Part shown: positions 34,766 to 45,932 of the stretch, one piece after another
Layout: each line of letters begins with the position of its first letter
Position numbering within the stretch: position 1 is the stretch's first letter
DNA from: Carnegiea gigantea
Lineage: Eukaryota > Streptophyta > Magnoliopsida > Caryophyllales > Cactaceae
DNA: 64,000 nucleotides
Assembly: GCA_029747015.1 (NCBI GenBank)
Contig: JAKOGI010001351.1
Location: 161,501 to 225,500, forward strand
Reading direction: 5' to 3'
The notes under the pieces: generated by a model
What the model saw: the letters and a program-made list of their open reading frames with translations, nothing else
What the model was told of the DNA's origin: nothing
The model's database searches: none
Made by a program: the position numbers and the translations under genes

Positions 34766-36920
34766 ATGTCCACTTTTCGGGAACTTACTGCCCCTAACCT
34801 AGAAACCCAACCCATGTCCATTACTTATATTGCATTAGATAAACCTCTAAAAATGAACTCTGAATTCATCAATCTATTACCTAAGTTTCATGGATTAGCT
34901 GGAGAGGACCCATATCATCATATTAGTGAATTCCTTATTACATGCTCTGCTATAGTGCCTGAGGGGATTCCTGAGGACCAAATTAGATAGAGGGCCTTTC
35001 CCTTTTCTTTGCTTGGTAATGCTAAGGATTGGTTGTATTACATGCCTGCTGGATCTTTCTCTACATGGAGTGCATTGCATAAATCATTTTTAGAGAAATT
35101 TTTTCCAGCATCCCGAGTGGGATCTATTAGGAAGGATATATGTGGAATCAAACAAATGAATGGGGAAACTTTTTGTGAGTACTGGGAAAGATTTAATAAA
35201 TTGTGTGCTAGTTGTCCCCAATATCAAATAACTGAACAGTTGTTGATTCAATATTTTTACGAGGGTTTGCTTCCTATGTATCGTAATATAGTTGATGCTG
35301 CTAGTGGAGGGGCTCTAGTCAATAAAGCTCCTGCAGAGGCTGGAAATTTATTCAATTTAATGGCCCAAAATACTCAGCAGTTTGGTGCTAGGGAGTCATA
35401 AATTAAAAGGGTTAATGAGATTGGTTCTAGTTCATCTGTAGAGAGTTAGTTATCTTATATTACTGCTATGTTAAATGAGATTATCACTGGGGGAGTACAA
35501 AAAGTAGTCATTTGTGGCATTTGTTGCCTAGAGGGGCATCCTACTGATGCATATCCTACATTTCAAGAGGGTAATGTTAATGCTGTCTATTCTAACCAAG
35601 GTCAAAGGAGGTATGATCCCTATTCTAACACTTATAATAAAGGATGGAGAGACCACCCTAATCTTACGTATGACCCTCAAACCAATCCACCTGATTTTCA
35701 CCAAACATCACGTCAACCTTCTAATCAACACAGGACCAACTTCCTACTTGAACAAGTCCTTAAGAAGATGGATGATAGGTTCTAGATTTTGGAGACAACT
35801 CTTAAGCAGGTTCAAGAGAAACAGACTGCAACTGATATCATAGTTAGCAACCTGCAGGCTCAAATGCAAAATAGGTTACCATCTCAGCCTTACCCTAACT
35901 CTAAAGAGAATGTTAGTGCCATAACAATTAGGAGTGGGAAAGAGTTACAAGAGCCTAGGAAGAGTAGAGAGGTTGAGCTTGAGTTAGAGGTCAAAGGAGC
36001 TGAACTAGAGTTAAATATAGATTCTAATCAAACTACTAAGGAAATAGGAGAGAAGAAAAGAGAACCTTATAAACCAATTCCACCCTTTCCTAGTAGATTT
36101 CGAAACCCTAATTCTAAGGTGAATGAGGCTAACCAAGAAATCTTAGAGACATTAAAGAAGGTAGAGATCAACATACCTCTCCTTGATGCCATTAAACAGG
36201 TGCCTCGTTATGCTAAGTTCTTGAAAGAATTATGTACTACTAAAAGAAAATTAGTAGGGAATGAAAAGCTGACTGTGGGGGTATCTGCAGTTTTTCAAAG
36301 GAAACTTCCCCCTAAGTGCAAAGACCCAGGTGTATTCTCTGTTCCTTATAAAATAGGACATCTTTACTTTGATAAGGCTATGCTTGATTTGGGTGCTTCC
36401 ATTAATGTCATGCCTAGGTCTGTTTATGACAAACTGAACTTAGGAGAATTAAAGAAAACTGGTGTAGTGCCTCAGTTAGCTGATAGGAGCAGTATTTACC
36501 CAGATGTAGTGTTGGAGAATGTCTTAGTCCAAGTGAATGAACTTGTGTTTCCTGTTGATTTTTATGTGATGAACATGGGTGATACATGTCATGATATTCC
36601 CATCTTCCTAGCAGGCCATTTTTGAAAACAGTTAGGACTAAAATTGATGTGCATGAAGGAACATTAACCATGGAATTTGATGGTGAAGTGATTAAATTTA
36701 ATATTTTTGATGCCATGAGATTCCTGCTGATGTGAGTTACGTGTATGCGCTTGATATTATTGCTGAATTGCCCCAAGATATTTATGACTTATCCAATGAA
36801 GATGAATTTTTGACTATACTTACTAAGAGACTTGATCAGGCTAAGTTTCAAAAAATGCCATATCAGATTAATGATGATTTATTAGAAGAGATCCGACTAG
36901 AGGATCCAAGAGCTTCATGA
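34766..36920 (+). pseudogene. Array unit 1: gag and protease, no pol
   Basis: Athila-like gag from ATG 34766, with FPFSLLGNAKDWLYYMPAGS, EKFFPASRVGSIRKDI and NGETFCEYWERFNKLCASCP. Stops: TAG at 34988, TAA at 35399 after GARES (shared by all three units), TAG near 35447 and TAG near 35783. The zinc knuckle at about 35514-35555 has lost its last ligand (Tyr for Cys). The protease region follows (PPFPSRFRNPNSKV, INIPLLDAIKQVPRYAKFLK, LDLGASINVMPRSVYDKLNL) and ends after a frame break near 36614 at the TGA 36918. No RT, RNase H or integrase is present before the PPT. It needed help from an autonomous relative. Confidence 0.88.
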
Positions 36921-38061
36921 AGTCGAGCCAACGACTACAAACAAAGGCACTGGTTGGGAGACAACCCAACGTTTTTAGGGAAGTAACTATTTAATTTTGG
37001 TTTTATTTTCATTATTTCTATCGTTTTGCATGCATTAGGGACAATGCGTGAATTAAGTGTGGGGGGGTGTATCCTGCATTTAATTCCTGCAGTATTCATT
37101 CTGAAAGTTTTTTTTCCTTATAAATAATGCATGATATGAGTTTATGCTAGGCTTGCTTGTTTAAAATTTTTTTTATTTTCTTAGCTATTTTATAGTTTAT
37201 TCTTTTATGCGTGAAGACTTCTAAGCATGTTAGCTGTCTTTCAGAGAAGATTGAATTGATCCTCGTATATCTCTTTAGTGAGTAACTGTCATAATTATTC
37301 ATCTTATTTTATCATGTTATATAGCCACATAGAGGTAATAAAATGACCTACCCATTTCCTAGACTATTGAATTAGTAGAATAACTTTAAAAAAAAGGAAA
37401 AAAAAAAAGAGCCAAAGTCGGGAATGACAAGTACCCCTTTGAGGCATGCGCTACTGGATGCCACCCTTTGAGGCAATATTGGCACTGGAAAGCTTACTTC
37501 CCATACTAGTGAGTCAATAAATTAAATAAAAGTATTGATGAAAATAAAATGTTTGCTCTAGCACCTCTATTCAGGTGAGTGTGAGACAGGGAATATTTAA
37601 TTTCTAAGACACGATATGGGCCTCGAATATGTGCACAAGTAGAGTTTGAAAAAAAAAAATGAAAGAGAAATAAGTACAAGGCAGGTTTAGAATCAATTCA
37701 ATGAGTTATTCTATCTAGTTCAATAGTCTCTATCGCCATACCATGCCTAAATTATTCTATCTTAACTTTTTTTAGACCTCTTGATCGGTGTATGCATAAT
37801 TAGAAGATGTGGGTAATTATTGATCTTGTTACTTCATTATGGAAATATTGTGAGGTTGATGAATAAACTCTCTTATGGTAGTTTGATGTCTAGTAGTTAT
37901 TCACTTATAGCAGGAAAAACTAATTAATTTTCTATAATGCTATTTTTAAAGCAAGTCAAGGCCTATTATGAGCATCATAGTTATGCATGACTTTATAAGG
38001 AAGAAAGAAGGTAGGGTTTAGGTCGAGTCTAAGATTTCCTTGCACGAGGACGTCAAAGTCT
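36921..38061 (+). other. Array unit 1: 3' non-coding region
   Basis: About 1.1 kb conserved in all three units. It opens with a GTCGAGCCAACGACTA motif and a stem-loop (GTTGGG-AGACAA-CCCAAC, 36953-36970), both usual after the ORF in Athila-type elements. Then come A-tracts, and a TTTGAGGCA direct repeat flanks GCTACTGG near 37440-37475. No ORF of substance. Pol has been lost or never captured here. Confidence 0.7.
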
Positions 38062-38076
38062 AAGTGTGGGGGAATT
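38062..38076 (+). other. Polypurine tract of array unit 1
   Basis: AAGTGTGGGGGAATT directly before LTR B. Units 2 and 3 have AAGTGTAGGGGAATT (43434-43448) and AAGTGTGGGGGAATT (49234-49248). Confidence 0.8.
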
Positions 38077-40334
38077 TGTTAAGCCAAAAATCATGCATTG
38101 TTTTAATAATTATTTCGATTATATTATATATTTTATTTCATCTAATTTACTTTAATTTATATATTTTTCAGGTTAGGCATTGTTTTAATAAAGAGGAGAA
38201 GACGATACTTGGGCAGAAGACGGTCCAAATAAGGATAATTATGAAGATATTGTCTAGGCGAGGATTTCAAGAGTTGGAGAACAGCTAGAAGTTTTGAGTG
38301 AGAAGAAGTTTAAGAAAGAAAGGAAGAAGGAAACCGTAATTACTAGCCCTAATTACACCCCTCCTTTCTTCCCTATATATATCATCATCACCATCACCAT
38401 AAGGATCATCACCCACGGCAGCCAAGCCTCACCTTCAGCCCAACAATCATCACCATCTCATCTACTCTCTCAATCACACGGCCTTCTTGATAATCGACCC
38501 ACACATCACATAATCATCCCATCATCACCTCCATACACTCCACAACATATCCCTCATCTCCTCACCTCATCATCATAATTCATTACCATCATCATCAAAG
38601 TGGGGGTGCTCTATTTTATTTTAGTTTATTTTATTTCATTTTTTTTTGTGTTTGTTTAGTTGATTATTAAACATGATTTATTTGGGTGAATTTTGTGATT
38701 TTATTTTTTATATGAGTGAGTAATTCCTTTTGACTTAGTATAATCTTCTTGAAGCCATGCTAAATTTACTATTTTGAAACAAGTTTTATGCTTTCTTGCC
38801 TAGTTGATTCATATTCATGATTCTATAGCGATTACCGTTTATCATTTATGATATTTGTGTTAAATTAATTAGAATGCATGCTAGTTAGTTTAATACAATT
38901 TCGATTGATAGTTTAGAAGATTATAATACGTAAAAGTTATAATCTTTTAAGCCTAGGTATCACCCTAACTAATCATGGATGGCTCAAACCCATCTCTTTT
39001 AATTAGGTAATCGCTGTAGATCTTTGTTAAATCGATTTGCTGGTAAATTGGTTGCAAAGTGTTAAATGATGTTTTTCTAATTCTTAATGCTCTAGTTTGA
39101 TTAAATTCTTACGCTGGTGTGAGGGTTATCAAAACTAGTAGGGTTTATATTAGGGCTGGACCTAATTAAACTAGAATCTAAGGAAAAATAGGGAAGAACC
39201 GCTGGTGGACGCCTTCTACAGTTTAACTCATGAATGAAATTAACTTGTGTATTAATGATAAATATTAATTTGCATGGTGGATTGAGATTATACTAAGTAT
39301 CCTTCATAAATTTGATAATTTTTTATCATTATTTGTCGCTTAGAGTTAATTTGATTAGTTTGTTCTATTTTTATTAGCTTCAATATAATTTCAATCAAAC
39401 CCCCCCCAAAGTATAGTCTTTTAGGAGTGTCTAGGTAATTTTAGATACTTTAGATTTTGATTTTTAGAGTGGTTATAATTTTAGATTGATTTATATTCAG
39501 TTTTAGTATTTAATTACCAGTTTGTTAGAAATTAGACTAAAAATAGTTATTTTTGTTCTTTTTTGATTTTTATCAGTTCCTAGAGTTTATTTAGTGTCCT
39601 AGTCTGCCCATATTTAATTTCGTAATTTTTGGAAGTTATTTGATAATTTTTCTGAATTATTTTGTGAATTGGATATGCGGAGGTTTTTAGGTTTTTAATT
39701 CTAAAAATTTCGATTTTAACTGTTAATTCATGAATATTAGGTATTGTTAAGTCCATAAAATTGTGTCCTAGAATTAGGGTAACTTTTGTGATTATTTTCA
39801 TATTTATATTTATGCAGATTATTTTATTTCTAATTTCAGATTTAATATTCTGCATTGATATTTTGTGGTAATCTTCTGATTTGATTTTTCTAAAATTATT
39901 TGGATACAATTGAGGAGTTATAAGCTCATATACCTGAAGAATAATATTTTAGGTTACTGTTTGTCATTTTTAATAGTTATTTTCTAATTATTATTTGCTG
40001 GCGTGATTTTTAATTAGAATTTGAGTTACTCTTCTGTTTTTATTTTGCTGGATTATTTAGGAAAGCTTTTTGCTGTTTCTTTTCCGGAATATAATCCAAA
40101 TATTTAGGAGCATCATTGGGTGTTTTTTTTTCCAGATTTTTATTCATTAGATTTTAATTATTTTAGAATTATTAAGATTAGATTTAATAAAGTGGATTAA
40201 TAAGATTATTTAGGATTAAGCTAGCCTTTTTAAAACAATCTTTCTTCGTGGATCGATCCCTACTTCCCTATGCTATAAAAAGTATTTAATAACCGAAATA
40301 GTGGTTAAATTTGTAGCTCTCGACAAGCTTAACA
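38077..40334 (+). repeat. Array LTR B
   Basis: 2258 bp, TGTTAAGCC to GCTTAACA, shared between units 1 and 2: PPT of unit 1 on its left, PBS of unit 2 on its right. It contains the uninterrupted chromovirus target site (ATCACCCACGGCAGCC near 38408) and the short TATATATATC segment near 38375. Confidence 0.92.
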
Positions 40335-40339
40335 AATTT

Positions 40340-40357
40340 TGGCGCCGTTGCCGGGGA
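40340..40357 (+). other. Primer binding site of array unit 2
   Basis: TGGCGCCGTTGCCGGGGA, the canonical Athila-type PBS, five bases after LTR B. Confidence 0.88.
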
Positions 40358-40544
40358 AAGAAAATAAAATTGCCAGTTACTTCTATCTAATTTTCCAACT
40401 TTTATTGTTTTTATTTTAATTTTTGCAGATTGCCCGAGATTAAGGAGTGGTAAGGAAATTGGAGAGGACAAGGAGCAAACATTAGTAGATAAAAACAAAA
40501 AAGGTTGTCCTAAATTAGTAAGTCTTAAGATTAAAGAGGTAAGA

Positions 40545-42293
40545 ATGTCCATTCTTCGGGAACTTGTTGCCTCTAACCTAGAAACCCAAACCATGTCCAT
40601 TACTTGTACTGCATTAGATAAACCTCTAAAACTGTACTATGGATTCATCAATCTATTACCTAAGTTTCATGGATTAGCTAGAGAGGACTCATATCGTCAT
40701 ATTAGTGAATTCCTTATTACATGCTCTGCTATGGTACCTGAGGGGATTCCTGAGGACCAAATTAGATTGAGGGTCTTTCCCTTTTCTTTGCTTGGTAATG
40801 CTAAGGATTGGTTGTATTACATGTGCGCTGGATCTTTCTCTGCATGGACTGCATTGCATAAATCATTTTTAGAGAAATTTTTTCCAACATCCCGAATTGG
40901 ATCTATTAGGAAGGATATATCTCGAATCAAACAAATGAATGGGGAAACTTTTTGTGAGTACTGGGAAAGATTTAACAAATTGTGTGCTAGTTGTCCCCAA
41001 CATCAAATAACTGAACAGTTGTTGATTCAATATTTTTATGAGGGTTTGCTTCCTATGTATCGTAATATGGTTGATGCTACTAGTAGAGGGGCTCTAGTTA
41101 ATAAAACTCCTACAGAGGCTAGAAACTTATTCAATTTAATGGCCCAAAATACTCAACAGCTTGGTGCTAGGGAGTCATAAATTAAAAGGGTTAATGAGAT
41201 TGGTTCTAGTTCATTTGTAGACAGTCAGTTATCTTATACTACTGCTATGTTGAATGAGATTGTCACTGGGGGAGTACAAAAAGCAGTGATATGTGGCATT
41301 TGTTGTCTAGAGAGACATCCTACTGATGCATGTCCTACATTTCAAGAGGGTAATGTTAATGCTGCCTAGTCTAACCAGAGTTAAATATAGATTCTAATCA
41401 AACTACTAAGAAAATAGGAGAGAAGAAAAGAGAACCTTATAAACCAATTCCACCCTTTCCTAGTAGATTTCGAAACCCTAATTCTAAGGTGAATGAGGCT
41501 AACCAAGAAATCTTAGAGACATTAAAGAAAGTAGAGATCAACATACCTCTCCTTGATGCCATTAAACAGGTGCCTAGTTATGCTAAGTTCTTGAAAGAAA
41601 TTATGTACTACTGAAAGAATATTAGTAGGGAATGAAAAGCCGAGCGTGGGGGTATCTGCAGTTTTTCAAAGAAAACTTCCCTATAAGTGCAAAGACCCAG
41701 GTGTGTTCTCTGTTCCTTGTAAAATAGGACATCTTTACTTTGATAAGGCTATGCTTGATTTGGGTGCTTCCATTAATGTCATGCCTAGGTCTGTTTATGA
41801 CAAACTGAACTTAGGAGAGTTAAAGAAAACTGGCGTGGTGCCCCAGTTAGCTGATAGGAGCAGTATTTACCCAGATGGAGTGTTAGAGGATGTCTTAGTC
41901 CAAGTGAATGAACTTGTGTTTCCTACTGATTTTTACGTGATGAATATCGGGGATGCATGTCATGATATTCCCATCTTGCTAGGCAGGCTATTTTTAAAAA
42001 CAGCTAGGACTAAAATTGATGTGCATGAAGGAACATTAACCATGGAATTTAATGGTGAAGTGATTAAATTTAATATTTTTGATGCCATGAGATTCCCTAC
42101 TGATGTGAGTTACATGTATGCACTTGATATTATTGCTGAATTGCCCTAAAATATTTATGACTTATCCAATGAAGATGAATTTTTGACTATACTTGCTAAG
42201 AGACTTGATCAGGCTAAGTTTCAAAAAGTGCCATGTCAGATTAATGATGATTTATCAGAAGAGATCCAACTAGAGGATCGAGGAGCTTCATGA
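40545..42293 (+). pseudogene. Array unit 2: gag and protease with internal deletion
   Basis: Gag 40545-41180 is fully open to the shared GARES-TAA stop. The zinc knuckle is intact (CGICCLERHPTDAC). Relative to unit 1, about 409 bp (equivalent of 35599-36007) are missing at about 41385, joined through minimal homology, removing the linker between knuckle and protease and shifting the frame. The protease region is open from about 41646 (LDLGASINVMPRSVYDKLNL) to 42149. The coding end is the TGA at 42291. Confidence 0.88.
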
Positions 42294-43448
42294 AGTCGAG
42301 CCAACGACTATAAATAAAGGCGCTGGTTGGGAGACAACCCAACGTTTTTAGGAAAGTACCTATTTAATTTTGTTTTTATTTTCATTATTTCTATCGTTTT
42401 GCATGCATTAGGGACAATGCATGAATCAAGTGTGGGGGGGTGCATCCTGTATTTAATTCCTGCAGTATTTATTCTGAAAGTTTTTTTTCTTATAAATAAT
42501 GCATGATATGAGTTTATGCTAGGCTTGCTTGTTTAAAATTTATTTTAATTTTCTTACCTATTTTATAGTTTATTCTTTTATGCGTGAAGACTTCTGAGCA
42601 TGTTAGCTGTCTTTCAGAGAAGATTGAGTTGATCCTCATATATCTCTTTAGTGAATAACTATCATAATTATTCATCTTATTTTATCATGTTATATAGCCT
42701 TACAGGGGCAATAAAATGACCTACCCATTTCCTGGACTATTGAATTAGTAGAATAACTTCAAAAAAAAAGAAAAAAAAAAGAGTCAAAGTCGGGAATGAC
42801 AAGTACCCTTTTGAGGCATGCGCTACTGGGTGCCACCCTTTGAGGCAAGATTGCCACTGGAAAGCTTGCTTCCCATACTAGTGAGTCAATAAATTAAATA
42901 AAAGTAATGACGAAAATAAAATGTTTGCTTCAGCACCTCTATTCGGGGGAGTGTGAGACAGGGAATGTTTAATTTCTAAGACACTATATGGGCCTCGAAT
43001 ATGTGGGCAAGTAGAGTTAAAAAAAAAAAATGAAAGAGAAATAAGTACAAGGCATGTTTAGAATCAATTCAATGAGTTATTCTATCTAATTCAATAGTCT
43101 CTATAGCCACATCATGCCTAAATTATTCTATCTTAACTTTTTTTAGATCTCTTGATCGGTGTATGCATAATCAGAAGATATGGGTAATTATTGATCTTGT
43201 CACTTCATTATGGAAATATTGTGAGGTTGATCAATAAACTCTCTGATGGTAGTTTGATGTCCACTAGTTATTCACGTATAGGAGGAAAAACTAATTAATT
43301 TTCTAAAATGCTGGTTTTAAAGTAAGTCAAGGCCTATTATGAGCATCATAGTTATGCATGACTTTATAAGGAAGAAAGAAGGTAGGGTTTAGGTTGAGTC
43401 TAAGATTTCTTTGTACGAGGACGTCCAAAGCCTAAGTGTAGGGGAATT
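42294..43448 (+). other. Array unit 2: 3' non-coding region and PPT
   Basis: Same organisation as in unit 1: CGAGCCAACGACTA motif, stem-loop at 42326-42343, A-tracts, TTTGAGGCA pair, PPT at 43434-43448 with one G-to-A change. Confidence 0.7.
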
Positions 43449-45723
43449 TGTTAAGCCAAAAATCATGCATTGTTTTAATAATTATTTCGATTATATTATA
43501 TATTTTATTTCATCTAATTTACTTTAATTTATATATTTTTCAGGTTAGGCATTGTTTTAATAAAGAGGAGAAGACGAGTCGTTTAGGCTCGAGTTTTACA
43601 TACACGGGCAGAAGACGGTCCAAATAAGGATAATTATGAAGATATTATCTAGGCTAGGATTTTAAGAGTTGGGGAAGAGTTAGAAGTTTTGAGCGAGAAG
43701 AACTTTAAGGAAGAAAGGAAGAAGGAAACCCTAATTACTAACCCTAATCACACCCCTCCTTTCTTCCCTATGTGTATCATCATCACCATCACCATAAGGA
43801 TCATCACCCACGACAGCCAAGCCTCACCTTCAGCCCAACAATCATCACCATCTCATCTACCCTCTCAATCACACGGCCTTCTTAATAATCTACCCACACA
43901 TCACATAATCATCCCATCATCACCTCCATACACTCCACGACATATCCCTCATCTCCTTACCTCATCATCATAATTCATTACCATCATCATCAAAGTAGGG
44001 GTGCTCTAATTTATTTTAGTTTTTTTTTTTTTTGTGTTCGTTTAGTTGATTATTAAACATAATTTATTTGGGTGAATTTTGTAACTTTATTTTTAATATG
44101 AATGAGTAATTCCTTTTTACTTAGTATAATCTTCTTGAAGCCATGCTAAATTTACTATTTTGAAACAAGTTTTATGTTTTATTGCCTAGTTGATTCATAT
44201 TCATGATTCTATAGCGATTAGCATTTATCGTTTGTGATATTCGTATTAAATTAATTAGAATGCATGCTAGTTAGTTTAATACAACTTCGATTGATAGTTT
44301 AGAAGACTATAATACGTAAAAATTATAGTCTTTTATGCTTAGGTATCACCCTAATTAATCATGGATGGCTCAAACCTATTTCTTTTAATTAGGTAATCGC
44401 TTTAGATTTTTGTTAAATCGATTTGCTGGTAAATTGGCTACAAAGTGTTAAATGATGTTCTTCTAATTCTTAATGGTCTAGTTTGATTAAATTCTTGCGT
44501 TGATGTGAGGATTATCAAAACTAGTAGGGTGTATATTAGGGCTGGACCTAATTAAACTAGAATCTAAGGAAAAACGGGAAAGAACCGCTGGTATATGTCT
44601 TCTACAGTTTAACTCATGAATGAAATTAACTTGTGTGTTAATGATAAATATTAATTTACATGGTGGATTGAGATTATACTAAGTATCCTTTATAAATTTG
44701 ACAATTTTTGATCATTATTTATTGCTTAGAGTTAATTTGATTAGTTTGTTCTATTTTTACTAGCTTCAATATAATTTCAATCAAACCCTCCCCAAAAGTA
44801 TAATCTTTTAGGAGTGTCTAGGTAATTTTAGATAGTTTATATTTTGATTTTTAGAGTGATTATAATTTTAGATTGATTTATATTCAATTTTAGTATTTAA
44901 TTACCGGTTTGTTAGAAATTAGACTAAAAATAGTTATTTTTGCTCTTTTTCGATTTTTATCAGTTGCTAGAGTTTATATAGTGTCCTAGTCTGCCCATAT
45001 TTAATTCCGTAATTTTTGAAAGTTATTTGATAATTTTTCTGAATTATTTTGTGAATTGGATATGTGCAGGTTTTTAGGTTATTAATTCTAAAAATTTCGA
45101 TTTTAATTGTTAATTAATGAATATTAGGTATTGTTAAGTCCATAAAATTATGTCCTAGAATTAGGGTAACTTTCGTGATTATTTTCATATTCATATTTAT
45201 TCAGATTATTTTATTTCTAGTTTCAAATTTAATATTCTGCATTGATATTCTGTGGTAATTTTCTGATTTGATTTTTCTAAAATTATTTGAATACAATTGA
45301 GGAGTTATAAGCTCATATACCTGAAGAATAATATTTTAGGTTACTGTTTGGCATTTTTAATATTTATTTTCTGATTATTATTTGCTGTTCTGATTTTTAA
45401 TTAGAATTTTAGTTACTCTTCTGTTTTTATTTTGCTGGATTATTTAGGAAAGCTTTTTGCTGTTTCCTTTCCAGAATATAATCCAAATATTTAGGAGCAT
45501 CATTGGGTGTTTTTTTTTTTCCAGATTTTTATTTATTAGATTTTAATTATTTTAGAATTATTAAGATTAGATTTAATAAATTGGATTAATAAGATCATTA
45601 AGGATTAAGCTAGCCTTTTTAAAACAATCTTCCCTCGCGGATCGATCCCTACTTCCTTGTGCTATAAAAAGTATTTAATAACCGAAGTAGTGGTTAAATT
45701 TGTACCTCTTGACAAGCTTAACA
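43449..45723 (+). repeat. Array LTR C
   Basis: 2275 bp, TGTTAAGCC to GCTTAACA, shared between units 2 and 3. The TATA-rich segment is mutated (CTATGTGTATC near 43770). Confidence 0.92.
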
Positions 45724-45727
45724 AATT

Positions 45728-45745
45728 TGGCGCCATTATCGGGAA
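45728..45745 (+). other. Primer binding site of array unit 3 (decayed)
   Basis: TGGCGCCATTATCGGGAA; three or more changes from the unit 2 sequence, so priming would be weakened. Confidence 0.75.
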
Positions 45746-45932
45746 AAGAAAATAAAATTGCTAGTTACTTCTATCTAATTTTACTACTTTTATTGTTTTT
45801 ATTTTAATTTTTGCAGATTGCCCGAGATTAAGGAGTGGTAAGGCAATTGGAAAGGACAAGGAGCAAATATTAGTAGACAAAAACAAAAAAGGTTGTCCTA
45901 AATCAGCAAGTCTTAAGATTAAAGAGGTAAGA

